A DNA stretch of 64,000 bases from Pyrenula massariospora. Its lineage: Eukaryota; Ascomycota; Eurotiomycetes; Pyrenulales; Pyrenulaceae. Within the stretch, counting starts at the first letter, position 1. Every line of letters begins with the position of its first letter. Of this stretch, positions 34,783 to 46,379 are shown piece by piece. The translations under genes were made by a program, and so were the position numbers. The notes under the pieces are model-generated. The model was not told the origin of the DNA. It did no database searches and was given only the letters and a program-made list of their open reading frames with translations. The stretch covers positions 744,001 through 808,000 of the forward strand of contig JAGFMI010000018.1 in assembly GCA_021030905.1 (NCBI GenBank). The letters run 5' to 3'.

Positions 34783-37217
34783 GTGCATGTGGACTATACT
34801 TTAGAAATTTCGAATGAGCAAATTCTTCCATGATACCTGCGGCTGCACAGCATTTCCAGTACCGAGCTGCTTTGCGGAGCTGATATAGTTAACTTTTCAG
34901 CATTTCGCTATTCATGACAACCGCTAGACAGATATGTGATCCTCCTGGACAGCACTTCTGGCCCACGGTCGTCCCAGGCTCAGAGAAGGATACCTGCAGA
35001 GGTCCCTCGTATCCCCAGTACCACCGCAGCGTGCCAGACGTTTCATCATTTTACGCTCAGCATCTCATTTTTAGGACACCAATCCGTAAGATTAGCCGTC
35101 CCTTTCTTTTCATTCCAAAGCGAGAGCAACATCTCTCTAGACCACTAACTTGTGGTGTGACGTAAAGGGAACGCAAGGCTTGGCCGGTAACTAGTCTGTC
35201 TTTTTTGACGCTTGAGACCAGATACTGCTCGGGAGCTTTCCTCGCATTACGCCGAACGGTGTTTACAAAGACCTCCCGGCAGAGTAACGCGATAGTTTTC
35301 AAGATCCACGCGCACACTCGCAAAGCAGTGTGCCTTATTTCTAGGATCCGCACCCGTCCGGGAGCGAATAGAAGAAATACTGTTGAAAGCAGCCCGGCCG
35401 GCTCCTGACTCGCGCCCCGGAGAGTTTCCTAGAGCGGCCACGCCTGTGCATGCCATTTCGAGCCATTCCGGCGCCAATGATGGGTTCCGGGTGCAAGATA
35501 AATTTTCAACGTCTGATATTGAGGATCGCCTCAATTATATGTCTGTTGGCGGGTGTGCCTTGCCTTGGTCATCGACTGATTGACCGCCAGGGTTGTGGGA
35601 CCATAGGGGTAACGTGGGAGATGCTCTTGACCACCACAACCAGAGCAATTAGAGAGGAACTACCTGAGGAAATTCTTTCTCGTCACATAGAAGGCCACTT
35701 GCATGCGGCCACTTGCCAGGATGGGGAAACGGGGAGTGGTAGAGGGGACGAGCCGCGTTTCTGGTGAAGGACACGGTTTCGGGCTGCTGTTCTTTAAAGA
35801 TTTACCAGATGAGGAATGAGCGCGCGGGATGCGATGTAAAAACATGTCCATTGGCTGGACCATCCCTTCCCATCTCACCTTTGTATGCCGGAAGCTGCTT
35901 CTGAGAGGGCGACGACAGAAGTCAGCCTTGTGAATTGTGAACCAGGATGTTGATCGGGCATGAATAGCCTAAGTGCGCCTCGGCTCGGAGCAGCTGGCTG
36001 AGTAGACGAGCGCTTTTTGTTTGGCTTCTTCGTTCGCAGTGGAGCCCGACCACCCACGGGTGAGGGTGTGCGGGAGCTTGCCCTGTCGACGCTCATTTGC
36101 TCGTATCCGCGACTCGGTATGATGGACGGCGAGGAATGGGACACCGCGGGGGCCTCTCTTGTCAACATGGGGTTCCCCAGGCGCTTGCGCCGATATCTGT
36201 GTCAGCGCGCGTATTCCGTCAAGCGGACCTCTCCCAGCGGATGAGGAGCGCCTAAAAGACAGGAGAGGGTCGGCACAGGTGGGGAGCACCGTCCAAGGTC
36301 AACGGCTATGCTCCCAAGCGATATCTCGTCTGGACAGGAAAGCCTCGCGCGGGAATTATAATAGGTGCGTTTCAGCGATGCTGTTGAGCCTTCCGTCACA
36401 AATATGCTTGATCTTCCTCCGACAGGGCTGGGGGCGCATGGGGGCCATCCCTCATGTGGCTCAGCCCACAGAATCGCCTTGCGACTTGGCTCGGCCAGGC
36501 GCCCCCCCCACCTTCGAGTCTGCCCTGCCGTAGCCGCTACCACTCCTTGCGCGCTCTCTATCTTGCTCGACCCGCAAAGGCTCTTTCGATCACCCTCGAC
36601 ATTCCCACGTTTGCATTCCTCCTGCTCTCCAGCCTCAACTTTCGTCAGACTGTGCCATATCTGGCCCAACTTTCGTGGCTTGCCTGGTGAACCATCCCTA
36701 GCCTCACGGGCGCTGGTTGACTAGTCCAGAGACATTGAGATCGAACAAGGCAGACAGACTCACTCGGACTGCTTGATACCTCGAAGCGGCACTCCCCTTA
36801 CCCAATGCTCGATGGAATTCTCCAAGTCCTTCTCCTAAGCTTCTAGAAGTCGGATTGTGGAATATCGTGTCTTTCATGCGGGCAATCTTGACCTCCTACC
36901 CCTGTACACTGAATCTCTCCTTGGCCGGTTGGTATCTCATGCGCCTTCACGGAGAGCAGCTTCTGTCTAATCGTTCCCCCTCCTTGCAGGTCCTTGCGCC
37001 GTACTTGATCAACGTTACGAACCATTGCGCAAGCGCTAGGATATTTCCTTTTCCCTCACTCACGCCGGCAGTGCTGCTCCAAAATTAACTTACGTCTCGA
37101 CTGTTTGAATACATCACAAGGGAACAAACTGCCAACACACTTACCGCGCACAGCACCATCATCCCTAGCTGGCGCTGGGTACCGCCCATATAAACTTTCC
37201 CATACCAAGACTTCACG
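34783..37217. other. Gene-free 2.4-kb stretch upstream of C2H2 gene
   Basis: Many short frames on both strands, none with a conserved motif. The 36.4-37.2 kb part is pyrimidine-rich and is likely promoter and leader of the zinc-finger gene. A long regulatory region is common for such fungal regulators. Confidence 0.45.
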
Positions 37218-40200
37218 ATGTCTGCCGTTGGCTCTCGTTCTGCATCGGCTTCTGGACATCACACATCTACGGATAATTCGCATGACCCATTACTTGACGA
37301 CCCCACCTACGCTGCTCTGTACGCCCAAAATCTTCAAAGAATCGAGCAGGAGGGTCTCTTTCCCAATGGATATTCCCAGTCGAGCACGTCCTTTCCATTG
37401 ACCGAAAGCACGTTGAACTCATCAAACTACTTCGAGGGACAGGGTTCCAACGCTCAAAATTATCCACCCACTTTGAAATCTTCCTCAGAATTCAACCACT
37501 CTAGCCTAAGTACAGAAAATTTTAGCACAAACGCAGCTTCGCCGTCTACCCTTACGAATCTTGACTTTCTCACACCAGAACAGTCTTCGGAAAACGTCTA
37601 TAGCGTATCAAGCACTCACACAACTCCCACGATTGATGATCTAAGCTGGCCACAGCCAGCTAATCTGGAGAACCAAAATACAAATACCTATCCTTATTCC
37701 GTCTCAAATTTCACGCCAAACATTTCGGACACCGACCTCCACCAACAGAACGGTCAAAATAACGAGCAATCTGCAAATTTGTCAACGACAATAGCCCCTC
37801 AACTCCTCAGTCCTCAATTGACGAGCACTCCCAGCCCACCTTCAAAACAGCTGGATGCCCCCTTTGGACCCGAGATCATTAAAAGCATGGCCGGCCGACG
37901 ACCATGGCAGCCGCAGGGCATTTATACGCGACATGGACCAACTCCTGGTCATTCAGGCGGATCTAGCAACAACAGCGTCCAAGCTAGTCCAAGAGAACCC
38001 ATTGCCAGAGCCGTTAGCCCGAGTATCATGGTCTCGAGCTACAATCGCGGGGATTCCCCTTCGAGAACTGAATTCTTCTCCAATCGGAGCGTTGGGAAGA
38101 GAAGCCGTGCATCAAGCCGAGCGTCATCACATCTTGCTCCTGAACCGGAGGAGGATTCATCTGATGAAGAACTCGACCCTCTCGAGATGCCTCATCACCA
38201 TCACTCCCATACTGGCGTCATTCCTTCCGAAAGAGGGGAAGAGATGGTGTCGGCATCCATCAACGAGCTTCAAGGGCAGCGTGAACTGGATGAAAAGAAG
38301 GCAGACGTTGAAATTTGGCTGTCAAAAAGCGAAGTTGGAAGTGAAGCGGGTGACCCGCCGAATCCAAGCAATTTAAGACCTAGGAGAAACAGATCAAAGA
38401 AGAATCGTATTCGAGCTCACAGCACAGGCGCCCATTCTGGTGACGTCGGACGCGTGCTTTTTGACGATTCAAATATCCCTGGCCCGGGCCTGCTTGTGGA
38501 CGAAGAGAGCGGAGAGGATGATACTTCAGACATTTCGGAAGCTGTCACTGACTCCCCTGCTGCAATGGTGGAAATAAATGCTCACGAGGCTGAAGAAGGC
38601 TATTTTCCATCTGTTGATGCGGTTCTTGAAGACAGTGAACCTCTTCCGCAGCAATTTTACCGTGCACGGCCGTGGCAAGATCCTCCGAGTGGTGCGCCAG
38701 TGACGAAATCTGTGCAGAACTCGAACCAGCCATTTTCCTCCAATGCTGCGATCATGAGGTTTCAGCAGCAAGCCAGTAGATTTGAGACTGCTTCCAGAGC
38801 GGCAACATGGGGCACGGGACGACGTTTAAGTGACTCAGAAATGAGTGCGATGGTTGGACCGGACAGCGCTCTGAGAAAATTGTCCCTTCAGGAACGAGTT
38901 CGAGAGCGCAGTAGCAGCATAATGAAGCAAACGTCACGGTTCGTACCCAGAAGACCTAGCAGCAGCACGAAAAAACAAAACCCCGAAGAAGACACAGGGG
39001 AGCATTCTCCTGAGCTTGGCAATGGGTCCAAAGACCACAGAAAGCGAGAAAGCAGCCTTAGCAGCTTGAAAGCCTTACAGAGGATGTCAAGCATTGGGAA
39101 GCCAACGTCTCCGCCACTCAACACTGGCAGTGCATTAATGGCCATGACGGGCCAAATGGCCGCGGTCGGGGGTCGATCCTCCGTCAGTCCGGCCCCATCC
39201 CCATCCACTCCTTCTGCCTGGAACAAAGCCACCATCCGTACCAGGAGCAAGAGTGATATACCCTCGTCGTCCAACAAACCTAAAGGCACGCCAGGTTTGA
39301 GTCAACTGATGACTAACCTTGGTGGGCCTCCCATGCTCAACGTCGGTTCACCCCTCAAAGACACGCGTGAACCCCAGGCGTTGAGGGAATCTATTGATGA
39401 GGATGATGAGGAAGAGGAAGAAGATGAAACAATGGAGGGACAAGGCATAAAGATGGATCTCAAGGTTCGGGTCGATCCGATCGTTCCTAACCTTGATGGC
39501 TTCAAAACACATGTTCGCCAGCTCAACCCTCGACTCCAACCCTTCCTAATCGACCGGATCGCCACCGAGCAAGTACGGCGCTATAAGAAATTACTTGAGA
39601 GCAAGGTCAAGCATACTCATGCCGTTCACGTCCTCAAGAAGTGCCCGTCAGGTCGCCATTGCTTTGACCTTGGCGGTGAAGCGACCATGTTACCGCTGCG
39701 CACAAGTCCACGCGATCCAGAAACGACATATGCCCAGTTTCAAATTAGTGTCCCCGGCGAGGAAGAAGATGAAGCAACGACCTTTGGTGAGGGAGCTGTC
39801 ACTGCAGCTTTGTTCCCGCAAGGCATTCCTCTTCCGCCAGTGCGACGTCTCCCTGCCGAGTTTGAATGCACCCTCTGCTTCAAGGTCAAGAAATTTCAAA
39901 AGCCATCTGATTGGACAAAACATGTCCATGAAGATGTTCAACCCTTTACATGTACTTTCCCTAACTGCGCCGAGCCAAAGTCTTTCAAAAGAAAGGCAGA
40001 TTGGGTCAGGCATGAGAATGAACGACACCGACAGCTCGAGTGGTGGAGATGTAGTATGCCAGAGTGCAACCACATCTGTTACCGCAAAGACAACTTTGTG
40101 CAACATCTTGTCAGGGAACACAAAAAACCAGAACCCAAAGTCAAGTCTCGTGGGTCTGGTAGCAGCAAAGCTAAGCCAAGTCGAACAGAGACGGATCGCA

Positions 40201-41129
40201 TGGCCGAATGGCAGGCGCGCACGCACGAGACCGAGGTTGAAGATGTCTGGCGCATGGTGGAGGAGTGTCGGCACGATACCACCAAAAAGCCTAAGGATGA
40301 AGTCTGCAAATTCTGCGGGAACGTTTGCAACAGCTGGAAGAAGCTGACAGTGCATCTAGCCAAGCACATGGAACAGATTGCGATGCCCGTTCTCGAGCTG
40401 GTGAGGCAAAGGGAGGTCTCTCCTGACACCATCATCAGCCCTGTCGACCGAGCTGGCGCGCGAGGCCAGTCTAATACTGCTCGGTCAGCGCCTCGTCCCA
40501 AAGCGGAAACTCCTAGTACAGCCCAGAACTTGTCCCCTCCTGTTCCCGGCTACCAACCCGCTTCAGTGCAGCAAGGCATCATAAATCCCGCCCAACCAGA
40601 GTATTATTCCGCGTCCAATCCTCAAGGGCACGTTTATGGAGGTGGGGGGTATGAAGTGCCTCTTCCACAATCCGATGTGTCACACTACCCGCCAGCTGGC
40701 GAAACGGCCTACAATATGCCCTATGGCCATTATCAGGGCATGCAATCACAGCCAACGCAGTTTCAACCCATCAACAACTCCGGGGCGACGACATACCCAC
40801 CGCCCTACAACGCAGTACCACGACATCAGCAAAACCAACGATACGCCGTTTCCGGGACTGCAGTACCAACCACCGTGTACGGAGCGCAATCCGGACCAGA
40901 CGTGTACACGTCGCCAACTGACGAAGGTGGCTATGGCGGGACCTTTGATATGGCGATGACACACACGCAGGACATGAGCGGAATGACGGCGTACGACCCA
41001 AGCCAGAGCGCCATGGGCAACGCGGTACAATACCATCAAGGGCAAGGAGCAGGAATAGATTATGGAATGATGCAAGGTCAGGGACATGAGCATGGACCGT
41101 CGGGAGCGTACGGCTACCGTCAACAGTGA
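37218..41129 (+). CDS. Large C2H2 zinc-finger protein 1
   Basis: A single-exon frame of 1303 codons. The N-terminal ~700 residues are low-complexity Ser/Pro/Asn-rich, with an SDEELDPLEM acidic patch and Arg/Ser-rich basic stretches. An acidic EDDEEEEEDE run lies near residue 725. The zinc fingers lie in about residues 880-1050: CTLCFKVKKFQKPSDWTKHVH, CTFPNC...KADWVRHENERH, CSMPECNHICYRKDNFVQHLVREH, and a final CKFCGNVCNSWKKLTVHLAKH. The tail is Gln/Tyr/Pro/Gly-rich. Such proteins are Pezizomycotina-specific regulators of unknown targets. The absence of introns over 3.9 kb is unlike most neighbours. Confidence 0.88.
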   Translation: MSAVGSRSASASGHHTSTDNSHDPLLDDPTYAALYAQNLQRIEQEGLFPNGYSQSSTSFPLTESTLNSSNYFEGQGSNAQNYPPTLKSSSEFNHSSLSTENFSTNAASPSTLTNLDFLTPEQSSENVYSVSSTHTTPTIDDLSWPQPANLENQNTNTYPYSVSNFTPNISDTDLHQQNGQNNEQSANLSTTIAPQLLSPQLTSTPSPPSKQLDAPFGPEIIKSMAGRRPWQPQGIYTRHGPTPGHSGGSSNNSVQASPREPIARAVSPSIMVSSYNRGDSPSRTEFFSNRSVGKRSRASSRASSHLAPEPEEDSSDEELDPLEMPHHHHSHTGVIPSERGEEMVSASINELQGQRELDEKKADVEIWLSKSEVGSEAGDPPNPSNLRPRRNRSKKNRIRAHSTGAHSGDVGRVLFDDSNIPGPGLLVDEESGEDDTSDISEAVTDSPAAMVEINAHEAEEGYFPSVDAVLEDSEPLPQQFYRARPWQDPPSGAPVTKSVQNSNQPFSSNAAIMRFQQQASRFETASRAATWGTGRRLSDSEMSAMVGPDSALRKLSLQERVRERSSSIMKQTSRFVPRRPSSSTKKQNPEEDTGEHSPELGNGSKDHRKRESSLSSLKALQRMSSIGKPTSPPLNTGSALMAMTGQMAAVGGRSSVSPAPSPSTPSAWNKATIRTRSKSDIPSSSNKPKGTPGLSQLMTNLGGPPMLNVGSPLKDTREPQALRESIDEDDEEEEEDETMEGQGIKMDLKVRVDPIVPNLDGFKTHVRQLNPRLQPFLIDRIATEQVRRYKKLLESKVKHTHAVHVLKKCPSGRHCFDLGGEATMLPLRTSPRDPETTYAQFQISVPGEEEDEATTFGEGAVTAALFPQGIPLPPVRRLPAEFECTLCFKVKKFQKPSDWTKHVHEDVQPFTCTFPNCAEPKSFKRKADWVRHENERHRQLEWWRCSMPECNHICYRKDNFVQHLVREHKKPEPKVKSRGSGSSKAKPSRTETDRMAEWQARTHETEVEDVWRMVEECRHDTTKKPKDEVCKFCGNVCNSWKKLTVHLAKHMEQIAMPVLELVRQREVSPDTIISPVDRAGARGQSNTARSAPRPKAETPSTAQNLSPPVPGYQPASVQQGIINPAQPEYYSASNPQGHVYGGGGYEVPLPQSDVSHYPPAGETAYNMPYGHYQGMQSQPTQFQPINNSGATTYPPPYNAVPRHQQNQRYAVSGTAVPTTVYGAQSGPDVYTSPTDEGGYGGTFDMAMTHTQDMSGMTAYDPSQSAMGNAVQYHQGQGAGIDYGMMQGQGHEHGPSGAYGYRQQ

Positions 41130-42694
41130 GGCGGATGGATTTAGGACTTTTGCACAAAGGATGATCATGGACATATTGGCGGGGGCGTTCCTCGTTTGGT
41201 ATTTGACGACATCTGAAAACACTTGAAACGACGCATTTTTGATTAACTAGTATTTCCTCTCTGATATCTTGGCCACGATTGCATACATAGCGCCGACTGC
41301 CTCAGAGAGACTCTCGGCCGGGACTGTACAGCTTGAGCAGGGGGATTGGATATGATGAACCTTCCTTTTTTGGGCTTCTTTTTTGATTTCCAGATTCGAT
41401 TGAGCTAGCTAGACTTTTAGAGATCTAATATCGAGCGAGACTACCGCGATGAAAGCTAGTGCCGGCTGGCAATTGGGCACCGTTCGTCCACCTGTGATGA
41501 TTGCGTGCAACTTTTTCGTGGGGAATTGGTCAGCCGTGGGAATGGGAGCCTGGGCTGACCGTTGGCCATTGAGCGCAAGACTCGGGGAGGACGACGTTGC
41601 CTTGCGCTAGCCCCCTCGGGGTTTAGAATGACAAATCCATGACGGGGGCTGAAGTTGGTAAGGCAGATCGACCAGCGGCCGAGAGGGCACTTTTGCGCTG
41701 GATGTACCTGTATTTGTAGTAGCCCAAAATAGTCAATGGTCTTGCACCCTTCTCCGAAATCGCCCCCGGCTCTCTCGGGGATCGTCCAAGGATTTCACAA
41801 GCGTAAAACGAGATTCAGAGGCTCAATGATAATGTTGTGTGGGAGACCTGTTCAGTCGGCACATCGCTCCACAGGAGGCTCTTTGGAACAATAACCTCAC
41901 CGGTTCTGCCAAGAGCGGGATGGCCGTCAGAGCATCGTCGTGACAAATCCGCTAAACCTGGCTGGGTGACCGCGAGTTTTCAGGCAACCGCTATCGCTTC
42001 ACTTCTCACACCTCAACGGCGCCGACGACTGCCCAAGTCATGGAGAATCCCTTTCGACCTGCATCTTCCGGCCAACCCCCATGCTCAGTGCCTCTGCCAA
42101 TGAACTACTTGGCTTCATAGGCCTCCCGAAGGACTGTCATGAACTTCTGACAAGCGCCGGACGCCGCGGTCATCGCTTTTCTTCCAATCTTCTCCCCGCT
42201 GCTTCGCCCACTTCGCCCCTCGACCGTGGTCACGCTCACCCCATTCTCAGAGCTCAAACGCCTGGTCTCTGCTTCGTTCTCTCACTTCTTCACAACCTGC
42301 GGCAAAGCTCATTGAATTGGCGCTATCCAGCGTCCTTCCCGCCAAAAGGTCCTTTTCGCGGATTCTTGAGATCTGCGGAGCTCGCATTTGCGCTTCTGCG
42401 GTCATGAGCCAGCCGCACCCTAGCTTTTAAGCTCGGCCACTCCCCCCGACCATTGTGCGATCCCCTTGAGATCTTCTCTGCCTTCTGAGAACCTACGAAT
42501 CGCCTGCTTTTGGCTATGCTTGTATATCTGCTCAGAGGCAACCGATCTGCAACCGTTTCAGCTTCGCCTCCTAAGCCTTGTCTACCTTCATTCAGCCTGA
42601 GGTAAGCTTCACTTTGACTCGCGCAATTTTTTTCCCTACGCCGCAACAACGTGCGGCTGACCTATATGAATAGCTTTCCCCGTAAATCGTAACC
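41130..42694. other. Gene-free 1.6-kb stretch between C2H2 genes
   Basis: 3' flank of the first zinc-finger gene and presumed promoter and leader of the second. Only short unremarkable frames. Confidence 0.45.
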
Positions 42695-45500
42695 ATGGAA
42701 TACAATTACAACTTATCGTCGCCTGGCCAAGGGCGAGGCCAAAGTGTGGTATGTGCTATCTCGTCTGGTCTCTTATCCTTAGGCAGAGCTTGCTGACTCC
42801 TCCTCCAGGCGCAGTCACACTTCGGTCGTCTGGCTGGTACCGAAGATATGCAAGGCATAGGCGTGTCGACAACGTCGCAATTCAATGCAACTCCCAGGAG
42901 CTTTCCAACTCACAGCCTCTATTCGGATCCTCAGCGAGGATTCTCTTCCTCTCATCCTGACCCTCTAGCCGAGATTGATGCCCTGAGCGCCTCTTATCCT
43001 CCACTGACCGAGGACATTAGTCCTAGTCAACCTTCGGAGGCTCCATGGAATCCACTTACCGTATCTGCCTCTGGACGGTCTCCTTCCACAAGTGCAACGC
43101 TTGAGCGTGGTCCCAAACGTAGACGGCTCAACGGCCTCTCTCCTGGGGTTCCACAGTACCCTCCAGGCCCTGTCTCCGACTCTGGTTACCGCACGATGAG
43201 CTCCCGGTATTCCTATGGCAATGGATACATAGACCAGGTATCACGGCCGCAGCCACAGAACCTGTTCCCACAGGGTAATCTCCAGGGGTATAACGGGTCC
43301 TTTGATGATCGCTCTAGGATGGCAAATACCACGGCACCGAGACGCGCTGTAGATGATCAACAGTCACAGGTAGCTAACGACAATGCTTCTCAGCACTCTT
43401 CAGAGAACGAAACTCGAACCTGGAAATGTACTTTTGATGATAGTTGTGACTGGACCGGCAAATGTGAATCTGAACACAAGTAAGTGTTTTGTCCGCTCTT
43501 CTTGACGATTGGCTGATCCTTGATAGAAAACACGTCAAGCAACATACAAGACCTTTCAAGTGTGACTTCCCTGGCTGCCCAAATAAGAGAGGTTTCCCAA
43601 CGCAGAACGATCTTGAGCGACATAAGCATGCCAAACACGGCATCGAGCCAGCAGAGGGCAGACCGAAATTCAAAGATTGGAAATGTCTAGTGCCAGGTTG
43701 CCCGAAGTCAGGTCACATATTCAATCGCCAAGACAATTTCAAAGCTCATCTTGTCCGTATGCATTCCGACCTTGACGCAGAAGAATACATGAAGCTGTGA
43801 GTCAGATTCTGATTATTCTCTATTACTTGTGCTTATTTGGTTTTCCTAGATCTGAAGATAACTACAATCGGGAGAAAGCTGCCACCCGTCAGAGACAACA
43901 ATCAAATCAGGACCCCAGCAGGTTACCACCTTTTGATCCAGCGAGTACTTTTGACCCTAATAACTTACCTTCGAATCGCTGGCCCAGCTTCTCGCAAAGC
44001 ATGTCCAATTATCAACCCAATGTTCGTCGCACCGTGACTCCAACAGCCATGAATCGAGCATCCCGTCCCGCACCACTTACAAAGCCTCGGTTGACCACTG
44101 CTGCTGCTGTACCGAAAACATCCGCAAGCTTGAACTCGTCCACTGTAGCAAACTATCCTCAAAGTTTTGATGGTACCCAGTCAATGTACAATTTCCCTCC
44201 AACTCCTATGAACTCCACTATGGAACGATCCACTTCAACTTTCAGCGCGCCTCACGGCCAAATTCCATCATCATCGTACCAGCTACCTCCGGCACACCCA
44301 ACTCACTTTGACATGACGACCTTCACAGGCAATCACTTAGAAACCCAGTCGATGCCATTGCCAGAGCACAACAATGACGACGTCTTGAGCATTGATCCAA
44401 ACCTTGCTGATTCATCCTCATCCACTAATCCCCCCAGTAAACACGACGACCTTGCCGATGCCGATCTTCTAGGCCTTCTCCGTACCGTCACAGACTCCAA
44501 AAATCACATCAGCAATCTGGACGCTTCCGAGAAAGCTCGTCTCAAGAAATTCCTTCGTGCCGGACTCGAATCTCTCGACGAACCCAAGTCGTCGAGAACA
44601 ACCGCGACCCCTTCCCCCGAAGACAGCAATACCTCCACTGACGCCTTGAAAAGTCCCCTCTCTTGCCCGCACTGTCCTACTCGTACTTTCGAGCGAGCTT
44701 GTGACCTTCGGAAGCACAGGAAACGTCATGAGAAGCCGTACGGGTGTACACACGATAATTGCGGGAAGACGTTCGGAAGTAAGGCAGATTGGAAAAGACA
44801 CGAAAACACAATGCATGTGCAGATGGAAGGATGGCGATGCCCAAAGAATGTTCCCCTCAAGCCAGGGGCAAGCGACAATGTCAAAGCGGCGAACCCGCAG
44901 CCTTGTAACAAGCTCATATATCGCCGCGAGATTTTCACCTCACATCTGCGCACGATCCACGGGGTGCGTGATGATGCGGAGATTAAGCGTCTTGCGGGTG
45001 ATCCGACGGTACGTATCGGACGGGATGGGCAGAACACTTTCTGGTGCGGGTTTTGCAAGGTTATTGTGAAGTTGAGAAACAGTGGCGTGAAGGGTAACGA
45101 CGAGAGATTTGACCATATTGATGTTCATTTTCGGGACGAAGGGAAGAGCATTCTGAGCTGGGTGCCCGCGGGTCGGAGGACAGACGTGGTGAATCTGTTG
45201 GATTACACAGATAGTGAGGGAGAGAGAAGGAAGAGGAGGGTCAACGAGAAGGCATTGGCGAAGAGGAAAGGCGGTGGAGGGAGGAGGAAGGATCAAGAGA
45301 AGGACAACAACCCGAACACAACAACGACAGCAACGATTAATCATTCGAACAACGGCTCGCCTGAGCGGATGCGAGTCTGGTGCTGCTGTGAGTGTGGAGA
45401 CGGCCCTTCTCTTTGGGCGACAAGCACAGCGTGTCTTGGTTGCGGGCACTATCGGAACCAGTGCTGCACAAGCTGGATTCCGGAACAGATGGGTGTTTGA
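42695..45500 (+). CDS. C2H2 zinc-finger protein 2 with terminal zinc ribbon
   Basis: Four exons (42695-42748, 42809-43479, 43527-43796, 43850-45500) encode 881 residues. The first finger cluster is near residues 225-325: CTFDDSCDWTG, CDFPGCPNKRGF, CLVPGCPKSGHIFNRQDNFKAHLVRMH. A disordered Ser/Pro/Asn region follows. The second cluster, about residues 600-700, has CPHCPTRTFERACDLRKHRKRH, CTHDNCGKTFGSKADWKRHE and a widely spaced finger. The tail has CCCECGDGPSLWATSTACLGCGHYRNQCC, a zinc ribbon seen at the end of several fungal regulators. It is likely nuclear, with unknown targets. The KADW-RHE finger signature is shared with the gene just upstream. Confidence 0.87.
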
Positions 45501-46379
45501 TTGCTTGCTTGCAGCCTGGGGCTGCGCGTTCTTTTTCTCTCTGACATATGGTACTTGATCTGGCGTGGAACGTCGTGATTTTTTTACGTTTGACGTGGGA
45601 TGATTATGCTGATGGACGGATCTATTATACTATGTTACGGCCGGCATGCTAGTGCATTTTCTTCTTGGATTTATACGGCTTGATACCCCCCCCTCTCTTT
45701 TCAGATACCGATTTACGATAGATTTCTTTGTCGCTGGAGTCGATGATATTGGATTCTTATGGGGCTGGTTCCGCGTTGGATTGATGACTAAGTCCTCTTT
45801 CTTTACCATTTAGCATAGCTATAGATCAATTGAGCCGAGATTTGTTCTTCAACTTTTCTTCTTCTTCTTCCTTTATCTAGGCTATGCTGCCCGCGGATTG
45901 CGTGCGTAGTCGAGTCGCGGGATCCTTGCTGGTACCGTGTGACCTATAGGTCCGCTCTTTTGTGTACACGGCAGGGGAATACTGTGTTAAGATGTCAACT
46001 TTTCTACGTGCGCTCTTTTAGACCAACTAGATATAAAATAGACTAGGACAGGGGCGTCTTGGAGAATTCATCAATGTCAGTCGGCTAAGTGCGAAGTTGA
46101 AATTGAAGATACTCCTAATCTAAATCGTTAATGGGAGTAGTGTACTGTCTGCCCGCCTTGAACCACGCCAGATCTCCCGTGATGGAAAGACTCTTTCGAA
46201 AACCTAATTCTATTACACATGCATGATCATCAGGACGATTCCAATCGGATCGTCATTCCTGTACGCGCCGATTTCATCCCCGCCCAAATCATTCAAACGT
46301 CTCAATCCGAACGACGCCATCCCCCAGAGTATCCCAGCTCGAAAATCGTTACCGTACCCCATCCCACCTCTGGAATGAA
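45501..46379. other. Intergenic between convergent genes
   Basis: 879 bases with a TTC-repeat pyrimidine tract near 45860. No gene seen. Confidence 0.5.

Noticed and set aside
36159-36669. Frames of 120-155 codons on both strands
   Set aside because: They overlap each other in GC-rich DNA upstream of a regulator gene; no motif, and the longer minus-strand one lacks an ATG.
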